A DNA stretch of 64,000 nucleotides, taken from positions 1-64,000 of the forward strand of contig CAYUZT010000007.1 in the NCBI GenBank assembly GCA_964449445.1, written 5' to 3'. The position numbers and the translations under genes are program-made. Shown here in pieces: positions 45,400-53,441 of the stretch. Source of the DNA: JABFSS01 sp964449445 (GTDB lineage: Bacteria; Patescibacteriota; Gracilibacteria; Peribacterales; Peribacteraceae). Each line of letters starts with the position of its first letter. Position 1 is the first letter of the stretch. The notes beneath the pieces were generated by a model. That model worked only from the letters and a program-made list of their open reading frames with translations, was not told the origin of the DNA and did no database searches.

Positions 45400-47372
45400 A
45401 CCTTGGACTCTTTGGAATCTTTGGAGTCCTCGCCTGTCGCTTGTGGAGTAGCCGCAGCCTGCGTTTGTGGAATACCTGCAGTCGCTGCCTGCCGTGCCAG
45501 CACTTCTTCCGGTTTCGTCGTAATCACCGCCGCTTCCTCGGGACTGGCGATGATCTGGATCGCGACGTGCTTGTTTCCTGCAAAGAAAATACCCTGACCG
45601 ACGGCGGAGTTCAGGAGCACATCTTTTTCGCCTTCCGTGAGGTAGAAGAGTTTCTGGAGATTATCCACGGCGGACGCAGATTGCTTGAGCAGGATCTGCA
45701 GCGCGGAGTTTGTGATGATCGGCTTACCGAAGGGGCTATTGACGAAGTCATCCACGTCCTGCGTGATCGTCGTGATGCCCAGGAAGTACTTGCGGGCGCG
45801 TTTGACGATGCCGTAGAGGAACCGGGCCGAGTCTTCGAACTGCATCAGGTTCCACGCTTCGTCGATCACCAGGTAGCGCTTCTTCATTTCCGCGCGGACG
45901 ATGTTCCACAGGTGATTGAGGACGATGTAAATCGCGATCGGGCGGAGCTGCTCTTCCAGGTCGCGGATCTGGAACACGACCATTTGGTTATTGAGTTCGA
46001 CGTTCGTGGCTCGGTCGAAGATGCCGGCGTAACTACCGTCCGTGTACTTCTGGAGGATCTTTGCCATGTTCTCGCCGCCCTGGGTTGTCATCAGGACATC
46101 CACAAGATCATGGAGTGTGGGCGGTTCCATGTGCGTCGGGTCCGGCGTCTGGAGCGTGATCCCCTTGAGCGCGTAGGTATCGAGAATCGCTTTGTCGAGC
46201 ACACCATCCTCGGCAGGCGTCAGCGTGCCCATTATCAGGCGGAACAGACCGTGCAGGTTGATGGCCGCGGAACGCAGGACCTCGCCGGTTTCGGCTTCGT
46301 CCCCGCGAATGGCTTTGGGCAGATCGAACGGATTGATGTGGAAGCTGCTCTGGAGTGAGAGCGGCACGAATGAGCCGCCGACGGTCTTGCAGAGCTCGAC
46401 GTACTCGTTCTCCGGATCGATGACGAGAACGTCCGTTCCCAGCATCATCGCGCGGAGGATCTCGAGCTTCACGGAAAACGATTTTCCCGCGCCGGACGTG
46501 GCGAACACGTTGGCATTCGCATTCGGCAGATCGAAGCGATCGAAGATCACCAAGCTGTCGTTATGCCGGTTGATGCCGTAGAGGATGCCGTGGTCGTCCG
46601 TGAGATCCGAACTGGAGAAGGGGAAGCTGGTTGCGAGCGGCGATGTGTTCATGTTGCGGCTGATCTCCAGTTCATCCAGGCAGAGCGGAAGGGTGGAGGT
46701 CCACGCGTGCTCCATCTGGAACATCGCGGGCTTCGTCAGGACCAATCGGCCGCCGAGCAGCGACTCGATGTCCGTCTGGAGTTTCTTGAGCTTGTCGTCG
46801 TCTTCGGCATACAGCGTCACGTACATGCCGAACTGGAAGAGCTTCTCCCGGCCGCGCGCAAGCAAGTCCCGCAGTTCCTCGGCGTCCTGGAGAGCGGCTT
46901 CCAGCCCCGGATCGCGAACGATGCCACGTTGCTCGAGCATGCGGATGCTCGAGCGGAGTTCGGCGACTTTCTTGCGGAGCACTTTCATGATTGCGGCGTT
47001 ACTGGAGGGATAGATGAAGTGCGAAATTTCCATGGATGCGTCGAAGTTCACAAGCTGCGACATCCAGTTGGGGTAGATGTAGTTGGGCCAGTTCATCACG
47101 TAGAGCGTCCGCGAGCGCACGTCGCCCAGGACGATCTCGTTGCGCTTCACTTCCATCGCCGACGGAGCGATGAGATCGAGAATTTTCTGGAGACCTTCCT
47201 CGTACTGTTTGAGCGCCTGTTTCTCCTCGCCCGAGAGCGTCTCCGGCTGCCCGGTTTCGGTATTGATGATCGTCTCCACGTTCTTGTGGAGCCCCAGCAG
47301 GTCATCGATCGCGTAGAGCAGGGGATTGCTCGCCCGAACAGGTGTGCCGGCGGGTGGGGTGGGTGTAGCCAC
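45396..47372 (-). CDS. virB4: VirB4-type ATPase of a type IV secretion/pilus-like system
   Basis: 658 residues from GTG 47372 (TATAAT at plus-strand complement 47386-47391, 13 nt upstream). The N-terminal VirB4/CagE domain is followed by the ATPase core with A-T-S-G-A-G-K-S-F (Walker A, near residue 335), V-I-D-P-E-N-E-Y, Y-L-V-I-D-E-A-W-N-L-M (Walker B) and I-T-T-I-T-Q-D-V-D-D-F. It powers the machine presumed to include PrgI and TraC-like (14-15 kb) and the pilin-like proteins. A longer frame upstream is translated repeat. The C-terminus is encoded by the inverted repeat arm. Confidence 0.93.
   Translation of the reverse strand: MATPTPPAGTPVRASNPLLYAIDDLLGLHKNVETIINTETGQPETLSGEEKQALKQYEEGLQKILDLIAPSAMEVKRNEIVLGDVRSRTLYVMNWPNYIYPNWMSQLVNFDASMEISHFIYPSSNAAIMKVLRKKVAELRSSIRMLEQRGIVRDPGLEAALQDAEELRDLLARGREKLFQFGMYVTLYAEDDDKLKKLQTDIESLLGGRLVLTKPAMFQMEHAWTSTLPLCLDELEISRNMNTSPLATSFPFSSSDLTDDHGILYGINRHNDSLVIFDRFDLPNANANVFATSGAGKSFSVKLEILRAMMLGTDVLVIDPENEYVELCKTVGGSFVPLSLQSSFHINPFDLPKAIRGDEAETGEVLRSAAINLHGLFRLIMGTLTPAEDGVLDKAILDTYALKGITLQTPDPTHMEPPTLHDLVDVLMTTQGGENMAKILQKYTDGSYAGIFDRATNVELNNQMVVFQIRDLEEQLRPIAIYIVLNHLWNIVRAEMKKRYLVIDEAWNLMQFEDSARFLYGIVKRARKYFLGITTITQDVDDFVNSPFGKPIITNSALQILLKQSASAVDNLQKLFYLTEGEKDVLLNSAVGQGIFFAGNKHVAIQIIASPEEAAVITTKPEEVLARQAATAGIPQTQAAATPQATGEDSKDSKESKV
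45399..45428 (-). repeat. Right arm, perfect 30-bp inverted repeat around a four-helix-bundle gene
   Basis: Exact reverse complement of 44893-44922. It lies inside the VirB4 gene and encodes its last residues (D-S-K-D-S-K-E-S-K-V), so the repeat supplies the end of that protein. Confidence 0.95.
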
Positions 47373-47425
47373 AGGAAATCTACTAATTATAGCAGAAAGA
47401 GGGGGTTTGAGGAAGATCCAGCGGA

Positions 47426-47526
47426 AAGGAGGAGGCAAAGGAGGTAAGGGAGGCAAAAGAGTCAAAGGGGTTCTAGAAAGCAGTTCTCTTCTGCCTCCTT
47501 TGACTCTCTTGCCTCTTTTGTCTCTT
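47426..47526. repeat. GGAGGCAAA-word hairpin
   Basis: Left arm 47426-47470 (GGAGGCAAAGGAGG...GAGTCAAAGG), right arm 47491-47526 (GCCTCCTTTGACTCTC...), between virB4 and the downstream-ending lipoprotein gene. Confidence 0.65.
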
Positions 47527-47549
47527 CGCTATGAATCTCTTCGGTCCCC

Positions 47550-48407
47550 TTAGTTTCCGAACGGCGAAAACCCTCCTCGTGTCGATCCTTTCTTTGTCCT
47601 GCCCTGCAGCACTCCAAGATCTTCCACGCCCGGAACGTCGACCACTTTGAGCCCTGCAATGAGCACTTCGCGATTCTGCTGTAGTGCGGAGATGCGATCC
47701 TGCGCAATCTCCAGGAGTTCCTTGAGCGTGCTTTGGATATTGGTCATTTCCTTTAACTGCGACTGCGTTTCGGTCAACTCCCCCTGCGCGATTGCCAGAT
47801 TTTTCTGCGTCTCCTGCGCAGTGCTGAAATCCTTCGCTTTCACTGCTTTCTTCACTTCCTTGTCTAGGCCGGAGACCGTCGCCTTTTTTTCGCGTTCCGC
47901 GGCTTTCAGCTGCGTGATCTGCTCCTTCACATCTTCAAAGCGCCGCGTACTGCGCTCGGTGATGTTTCCCAGTCCCACAGCGTACGCATCGAGCGTCTTT
48001 GCGCGGCTATCGCTGCGATTGAGCAGATCATCAATATCCACGTGCAGTACCGCGCCGAATTCTTCGAGAAGCGCGTAGAGATCTTCCACGTGCTCTTCGG
48101 TGGGAAGCGAGTGCAGCGCAAGCTGCGCTTCGATGCCCGCGCGTGCGGCACTCACGGGTACCGCGAGTCCATCGGCGAGAAACATATTCACGTAGACCCC
48201 CAGGAGCGGCGCAGCTCGCAGCGTCGGCTGCACGGTCTGCAGCACCGAGAGACTGTAGGCGATGGCGTTGCGGGCTCCCGAGACCGTCGCCCGCTCGTCG
48301 GACACAGGAGTTTTCTCCGGAGCGCTCGGCGCAGCGGAGTTCCAGCACGCGGAGAGTGCCAGCGGGACGACCAAAGACAGCGCGAGGAGAGTACGGCGGA
48401 GTGTCAT
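47550..48407 (-). CDS. Coiled-coil lipoprotein
   Basis: 285 residues: lipoprotein signal peptide with lipobox L-S-A-C at residues 18-21, then a largely helical protein. A long coiled coil from about residue 150 to 255 (Q-I-T-Q-L-K-A-A-E-R-E-K-K, L-K-E-L-L-E-I-A-Q-D-R-I-S-A-L-Q) is followed by a Gly-rich end. Not recognised. Co-directional with and upstream of virB4, so it could serve the same envelope apparatus; that is only proximity. Confidence 0.65.
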   Translation of the reverse strand: MTLRRTLLALSLVVPLALSACWNSAAPSAPEKTPVSDERATVSGARNAIAYSLSVLQTVQPTLRAAPLLGVYVNMFLADGLAVPVSAARAGIEAQLALHSLPTEEHVEDLYALLEEFGAVLHVDIDDLLNRSDSRAKTLDAYAVGLGNITERSTRRFEDVKEQITQLKAAEREKKATVSGLDKEVKKAVKAKDFSTAQETQKNLAIAQGELTETQSQLKEMTNIQSTLKELLEIAQDRISALQQNREVLIAGLKVVDVPGVEDLGVLQGRTKKGSTRGGFSPFGN

Positions 48408-48719
48408 GTGTATTACTGTTAAGTATAGCAGAAAATGAAGGGCACTTCGACTCGATTTTGCTTCGCAAAATCTCGCTCAGTGTCATTCGATTCGCGCTTA
48501 GGGAGGGGCCGGAGCGCGCAGCGCGACGACCATGAGTGAGCGCCCGAAGGGCGCGAATCGCATGGTGGACGTTTGTGCACACAAATTGTGTTCAAAACAT
48601 GAGGAATTTCTGTATGCAAGATCAAATTATTGTTTCAACGTGAAATTGCCATATTGAGTGCTACAGTCTGCGCATTCTCTCGAGTATCAGTTTTGTTCAA
48701 CGAGGTGAATTTCGCTCCT
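48408..48719. other. Gene-free stretch with nested palindromes
   Basis: GATTTTGCTTCGCAAAATC (about 48451-48469) is a hairpin. GATTCGCGC (48489-48497) pairs with GCGCGAATC (48553-48561) and encloses GCGCGCAGCGCG and GCGCCCGAAGGGCGC. The right part (48570-48719) is AT-richer and leads to argS, with GAGGTG 12 nt before its ATG. No T-box motif was found. Confidence 0.5.
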
Positions 48720-50420
48720 ATGTTTTCGTCCCTGACAGAGAAGGCAACTGCGGTGCTCCGAAGCCGTTTTTCGGTCAGTGATCTTGAGGTGAAATGGACG
48801 GTTCCGAAGGAAGCCTCCTTCGGTGATGCCTCTTTAAGCCTCCCTCTCCAGCTCGCATCAAAACTCAAAAAGAAGCCGCGCGAGGTTGCGCAGGTATTTG
48901 TGGATGAGCTCCAGGGTCTGCCGGACGTAGAGAAGGTCGAGATCGCCGGCGCGGGGTACGTGAACGTGTGGCTGACGACCGACGCACTGCTGAAAGAACT
49001 CACCGAGACCGAGTCGGCGCAGACACCCGCGCCCGTTGCAAAAAACGAACGGCCGGTGGTTGTTGAATACTCCCAGCCGAACATCGCGAAGCCGCTCGGC
49101 ATCCACCATATCCTCAGCACGGTGATCGGCCAGTCGCTCAGTAATCTCTACCGTCATCTCGGGTACTCGACCATCGCCGTCAATCATCTGGGGGACTGGG
49201 GGACGCAGTTTGGAAAACTTTCGGTGGCAATGCAGCGCTGGGGGAAGGGAAAATCCGCAGCGGAGCTCGGTCTGGATGGTCTGTTAGACCTGTACATCCG
49301 GTTCCATACTGAAGCGGAGAACGATCCTGCAATGGACGATGAGGCTCGTGCGGCATTCAGGAAGCTCGAAGAAGGAGACACTGCCATGCGCTTGTTCTGG
49401 AAGGATGTTGTCGCGGTTACCACGAAAGCTCTCGATGACATGTATGCGCGTCTGCACGTGTCGTTCGACTACGTGCACGGCGAGAGTTTCTACGAAGACA
49501 AAATGCAGCCGATCGTCGAGGAAGGAAAGAAGAAGGGGATCTTCACGGAAGGCGAAGGCGGAGCGTTGATCGTGGAATTTCCTGAGGAGACGAAGCTTCC
49601 TCCCTACATGATCCTGAAAGGAGACGGCGCGACCCTGTACTCCACGCGCGATCTTGCGACCATCCGGTACCGCGTGGACGCCTGGCATCCGCAGTCGCTT
49701 CTGTACGTGGTGGATGTGGCGCAGCAGCTCTACTTTCAGCAGCTCTTCGCGACGGTGAAACGCCTTGGATGGGATCTGCCGCACCTGGAGCACGTGATCA
49801 TCGGACGGATGAGCTTTGCGGAGAAGAAAATGAGTACGCGCAAAGGCAATATCCTCAAACTGGAGCATGTGCTGGATGAAGCGGTGAAGCGCGCTGACGA
49901 AATCATCAAGGAACGCGGCGATACCATCCAGACGGACGATGCCGCGGAGCTTGCGGAGATGATGGGGATCGGATCGCTCGTCTACGGCATCCTCAGCCAG
50001 AACCGGAAGATGGACATGGTGTTCGATTGGAAGAAGATGCTCAGTTTCGAAGGCAACAGCGCGCCGTACCTGCAGTACACCTATGCGAGAGCTCGCTCGG
50101 TGCTGCGCAAAGCCGGGGCGAAGACGACAGGATTCCCCAGGATCATTGAGACGCTCACCGATGCCGAGCGTGTGCTCATTCGCACGCTCCTCAAATTTCC
50201 CTCGGTTCTGGAAGACACGCGTGCAACGCATATGCCCCATACGCTCGCGACGTACCTGTACGGACTCTGCCAGGATTTCAACGCCTTCTACAACACCGAT
50301 CCCATCCTGACCGCAGAGGGATCGATAAAAGAACTACGCATCGCGCTCACTGCGTTTTCTTCAAACGTGCTCAAGACCGGAGCACAGATTCTGACGCTCC
50401 GGGTGCCGGAGCGAATGTAA
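48720..50420 (+). CDS. argS: Arginyl-tRNA synthetase
   Basis: 566 residues from ATG 48720: N-terminal ArgS-specific domain, class I catalytic core with S-Q-P-N-I-A-K-P-L-G-I-H-H-I (HIGH equivalent), H-L-G-D-W-G-T-Q-F-G, K-M-S-T-R-K-G-N, and a C-terminal DALR anticodon-binding domain. An upstream ATG at 48630 would add residues without family support. A GAGGTG 12 nt upstream is a poorly spaced SD. Confidence 0.95.
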   Translation: MFSSLTEKATAVLRSRFSVSDLEVKWTVPKEASFGDASLSLPLQLASKLKKKPREVAQVFVDELQGLPDVEKVEIAGAGYVNVWLTTDALLKELTETESAQTPAPVAKNERPVVVEYSQPNIAKPLGIHHILSTVIGQSLSNLYRHLGYSTIAVNHLGDWGTQFGKLSVAMQRWGKGKSAAELGLDGLLDLYIRFHTEAENDPAMDDEARAAFRKLEEGDTAMRLFWKDVVAVTTKALDDMYARLHVSFDYVHGESFYEDKMQPIVEEGKKKGIFTEGEGGALIVEFPEETKLPPYMILKGDGATLYSTRDLATIRYRVDAWHPQSLLYVVDVAQQLYFQQLFATVKRLGWDLPHLEHVIIGRMSFAEKKMSTRKGNILKLEHVLDEAVKRADEIIKERGDTIQTDDAAELAEMMGIGSLVYGILSQNRKMDMVFDWKKMLSFEGNSAPYLQYTYARARSVLRKAGAKTTGFPRIIETLTDAERVLIRTLLKFPSVLEDTRATHMPHTLATYLYGLCQDFNAFYNTDPILTAEGSIKELRIALTAFSSNVLKTGAQILTLRVPERM

Positions 50421-50477
50421 TTTTTCTGCGGCCAGCAAGGCCGCGCTCCTTCCCATCCTCATTCCCCGCCCCGTCCC

Positions 50478-51959
50478 ATGAACCGTTATCACTCCGCCCG
50501 GAGGTCCTCCTCCTCGCCAGCGACAGGCCCGATCGTCGCGTTTCTTCTTATTGCCTGCTTCGGCCTTCTCTTCGTGACCGGGTGTACCAGCAATCCTTTG
50601 GACGCGGAGCAAACGGAGGATGACACGTTCACGGCGGAAGATATCGCGCGGTTCCAGCAACTGAGCCAGCAGCGCGAAGACGAGGCATCGTCCTCCGATG
50701 GCATGGCGGGCATCGATTCGTCGGCAAGTTCCGTCCAGGCCGGGTCAACGGCTTCCGTCGCTGCGCCCGTCGCTCTCAACGCTGCGTCCAGTTCCGTCCC
50801 CACGGTCTCCACGGTGGATCCCGCTCTGCGCAAGAAGTACGACGCGTACCGGGCGACCTCGACCGGCAAAGGGGCGAACGTCTACAGAGTGACCAACGCG
50901 TTTCTGAATGTCCGCAGTGAGCCGAGTGTGAGCGCCGCCTTCGTTGCAAGGCTGAACCAGGGGGATCTGGTGAGCGTGATCACCTTCGTCGACGGCAGTT
51001 GGGCGAAAATCGCGATGCCCGGCGGAGGCGAGGGGTACGTGGCGAACCGGTACCTCTCCAAGCTCACAACCGAGGAGAAACTGAAAGATGAGCAGAAGGC
51101 ATTCGAGGGCCAGTACTTCGTGAATTTCGCGTTCGTGAACGTTCGCGCAGCCGCCGATACGGGCAGCGACAAGATCGGCGAGATTCCGGGCCAGGCGTTC
51201 GTCCGGCCGATTGCGATTGAGAAAGACTGGGCCCGCGTGGGAATCAACGGGAGAGAGGGGTACGTCTCGACACAATACCTGTCGCCGTTCCGTCCCAATT
51301 TCCTGGTGCGGCAGGAGCGCTACACGCTTCCCATCCTCCACTACGACGTCCGGCAGGACGGCGTCCTGACCGCGCTCACGCAGCACGTCGCGCGGCTCAA
51401 GCAGGACGGCGTGAAAATTCTCACGCTCCGTGATCTGTTTGATACTGTGCAGACGCAGGAAGTCCGTGACGTGCGGATTCCGCCCCGCAGCGTCGTACTC
51501 GCGATTTCCGGGATCGAAACGCAGAACGTGAAGCTGGTCTCCGATACGCTCAATGCCGCGCTGGTCCCAGCAACGCTCTTCATCCAGACCGATCAGGTGG
51601 GACTCTCCGGCATCAGCGAGAAGATGCTGCAGACCCTCCAGGCAAACGATTTCGATATCCAGTCTGCCGGTCACACGGGAGACGACCTGCGCACGCTCAC
51701 AAACGCGCAGACCCAGCTGGAGCTGGAGCAGAGCCGCACGATTCTGGAAGAGCTCACGAACAAAACCGTCTTCGCTATCGCCTATCCGCAGGGAGGCGCC
51801 AATGACCGCGTGCTCACGCAGGCTGCCGACGCCGGGTACCTGTTTGGCATGGGCAGTGCTCCCGATGTGGTCTTCACGCGCGATCAGTTCCTGCGTCTTC
51901 CGAGCTACACGATCACCTCGGGCATGATGGGGGAGGATGTTCTCAAGTTAGTGAAATGA
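50478..51959 (+). CDS. Lipoprotein with two SH3b domains and a degenerate NodB-type deacetylase domain
   Basis: 493 residues: lipoprotein signal with F-V-T-G-C near residue 36, a disordered Ser/Ala-rich spacer, then two bacterial SH3 domains (F-L-N-V-R-S-E-P-S-V and F-V-N-V-R-A-A-A-D-T, about residues 135-195 and 210-270). A C-terminal polysaccharide-deacetylase-like barrel follows. The usual T-F-D-D-G strand is A-I-S-G-I and the H-x-x-x-H site is G-H-T-G-D-D, so metal ligands are largely lost. Probably a non-catalytic cell-wall-binding protein. Confidence 0.8.
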   Translation: MNRYHSARRSSSSPATGPIVAFLLIACFGLLFVTGCTSNPLDAEQTEDDTFTAEDIARFQQLSQQREDEASSSDGMAGIDSSASSVQAGSTASVAAPVALNAASSSVPTVSTVDPALRKKYDAYRATSTGKGANVYRVTNAFLNVRSEPSVSAAFVARLNQGDLVSVITFVDGSWAKIAMPGGGEGYVANRYLSKLTTEEKLKDEQKAFEGQYFVNFAFVNVRAAADTGSDKIGEIPGQAFVRPIAIEKDWARVGINGREGYVSTQYLSPFRPNFLVRQERYTLPILHYDVRQDGVLTALTQHVARLKQDGVKILTLRDLFDTVQTQEVRDVRIPPRSVVLAISGIETQNVKLVSDTLNAALVPATLFIQTDQVGLSGISEKMLQTLQANDFDIQSAGHTGDDLRTLTNAQTQLELEQSRTILEELTNKTVFAIAYPQGGANDRVLTQAADAGYLFGMGSAPDVVFTRDQFLRLPSYTITSGMMGEDVLKLVK

Positions 51960-52241
51960 TTATTTTTTAAACATTTCCTGCATCTGCTGCATCAAATCTT
52001 TCGATCCCTCTTTGCTGTACTCCATCGTCTGCTTTGCAGCCTCGCGTGCGACGGTTTTCATGATCTCCTCAAGATTCTGCAGTAAATACACCGAGCTCCA
52101 GATGGCGAAGAGCAGCAGTCCGAAGCCGATCAGGCTGCGGATCGTGCTGCCGATCATCCGCAGGCGGTCGCGGCTGTCTAAATGCTTCAGGTGCATTTCG
52201 ATCTGCTCCAGACGTTCCAGGATTTTGTCGTTCTCGGGCAT
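51960..52241 (-). CDS. Small membrane protein with flanking coiled coils
   Basis: 93 residues: N-terminal helical segment (I-L-E-R-L-E-Q-I-E-M-H-L-K-H-L), one transmembrane helix (L-I-G-F-G-L-L-L-F-A-I-W-S-S-V-Y-L-L), and a Met/Gln-rich amphipathic tail. TATACT (complement of 52248-52253) ends 6 nt before the ATG. Its stop abuts the convergent SH3 lipoprotein gene. Confidence 0.7.
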   Translation of the reverse strand: MPENDKILERLEQIEMHLKHLDSRDRLRMIGSTIRSLIGFGLLLFAIWSSVYLLQNLEEIMKTVAREAAKQTMEYSKEGSKDLMQQMQEMFKK

Positions 52242-52253
52242 ATGCGCAGTATA

Positions 52254-53357
52254 TCAGAATCCCCGCCGCCACTTGCGAATGGTCTCGATTCCTCTCGTCA
52301 CGTAGTACCGCGGCGAGAGAGCGATGTCCCTGCAGTGGGTGAGCGCGAGCACCTTGCCGCCGAAACCGGTCTTGAAGAGCGTGACTCCGGCGAAGGGGTG
52401 CTTCGGGACCGGGCCCGGGACCGGGCTCGGAAGCATGGGGGCAATTCCCCAAAAGTTATAGACGTGATCACCACGCTTGAGGGCATCTTGAATTGCGGTC
52501 CACTGGAGCAGATAGCTCGCGGGGATTTTGCTGATCACACTCGCGCCGTGGTGATAGCTGGTTTCGCCGCCGAAGGTCATATGGATCGACGAAGCGATTA
52601 CTTCTCCCTGGTGACGGGCCAGGTAGAGAATCACAGAGCCCGTGCTCTGGAATTCTTCCACTTGGGCGCGAAAAAAGGCGTCCGTATACGCCGTGAATCC
52701 GTGGCGCTTGCGAGTTTCGTCATGCAGGCGGAGGAAGTGGTGGAGGTCTGCGGAGAGGTTTCCCGATGCGCTCACGGTGACGCCTTCTTTCTGAGCACGG
52801 CGGATGAGGTTGCGGGTTGTGGAGCGCATGGACTTCAGGAGGTCTTCCTCGTTTCGTGGCACAGAGGACAGTGGACAGTGGACAGTGGACAATGAGCTCC
52901 AAGGATCAGAAGTTGTCAGGGGTAGATACCAGAGATGTTCCGCCAGCAGATGAAGTGGGGAGCGTTTGGCGCCGATCTGCTCCAATATCTGATCAACTTG
53001 TTGTGACGTCTTCCAGAAGGGACTCAACCGGATGAACGCACATTTTTGTTTGTGAGCGATTCGTTTCAATTCATCCGTAAGAATCTTGATCATACTGTCC
53101 TCTGTCCTCTGTCCTCTGTCCTCTGTAATCACCGGCCCATACGGAATCGACAAATGTTTCCCCCTCCTTGCGGGTACAATGTGCGCAAAACAGATCCCGC
53201 GCACGACATCACCGTCTTTGATCATCAGCCGGACCGGCTCCTGCCCAATGCGACGGTATACCTCGCCCATTGCCCAGCTCTGAAGGAACGGGCGGTAGGG
53301 TTGGGAGAGCAGGAAGGCATCCCATTCGCTGGCGCTGGTAGCTTCCGTGATTGTCAT
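52254..53357 (-). CDS. FemAB/FemX-family peptidoglycan aminoacyltransferase
   Basis: About 367 residues from ATG 53357 (CATAAT ends 6 nt upstream). Two GNAT-like folds with F-L-Q-S-W-A-M-G-E-V-Y, R-L-S-P-F-W, R-S-T-T-R-N-L-I-R-R-A and S-Y-H-H-G-A-S are typical of Fem proteins that add amino acids to lipid II from aminoacyl-tRNA. Three non-family stretches are coded by short words: T-E-D-R-G-Q-R-T-E-D-S (53096-53126), S-L-S-T-V-H-C-P-L-S-S (52861-52891) and S-P-V-P-G-P-V-P (52406-52431). Confidence 0.88.
   Translation of the reverse strand: MTITEATSASEWDAFLLSQPYRPFLQSWAMGEVYRRIGQEPVRLMIKDGDVVRGICFAHIVPARRGKHLSIPYGPVITEDRGQRTEDSMIKILTDELKRIAHKQKCAFIRLSPFWKTSQQVDQILEQIGAKRSPLHLLAEHLWYLPLTTSDPWSSLSTVHCPLSSVPRNEEDLLKSMRSTTRNLIRRAQKEGVTVSASGNLSADLHHFLRLHDETRKRHGFTAYTDAFFRAQVEEFQSTGSVILYLARHQGEVIASSIHMTFGGETSYHHGASVISKIPASYLLQWTAIQDALKRGDHVYNFWGIAPMLPSPVPGPVPKHPFAGVTLFKTGFGGKVLALTHCRDIALSPRYYVTRGIETIRKWRRGF
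52406..52431. repeat. In-frame GGGACCGGGC-word insertion in the femAB gene
   Basis: GGGACCGGGCCCGGGACCGG words; the same word occurs in frame in the murF-like gene at 55531-55557. Confidence 0.65.
52861..52891. repeat. In-frame GGACAGTGGACAGT-word insertion in the femAB gene
   Basis: Four tandem GGACAGT(G) words after ACAGA. Confidence 0.7.
53096..53126. repeat. In-frame CTGTCCT-word insertion in the femAB gene
   Basis: CTGTCCT repeated four times; complementary in part to the GGACAGT words 230 nt away in the same gene. Confidence 0.7.
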
Positions 53358-53360
53358 GAA

Positions 53361-53441
53361 TGAATTATGAATCAAGAATTATGAATTTGATATCAGTAAA
53401 TGGCTCTGTGTATTTTTTCCATACTTCATAATTCATAATTC
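53361..53441. repeat. GAATTATGAAT-word hairpin
   Basis: GAATTATGAAT (53376-53386) pairs with ATTCATAATTC (53431-53441). The right arm codes the last residues and stop (GAA TTA TGA) of the DegT gene; the left arm carries the CATAAT box of the femAB gene. Confidence 0.7.

Noticed and set aside
48408..48719. T-box leader for argS
   Set aside because: No T-box sequence or specifier-loop architecture was seen.
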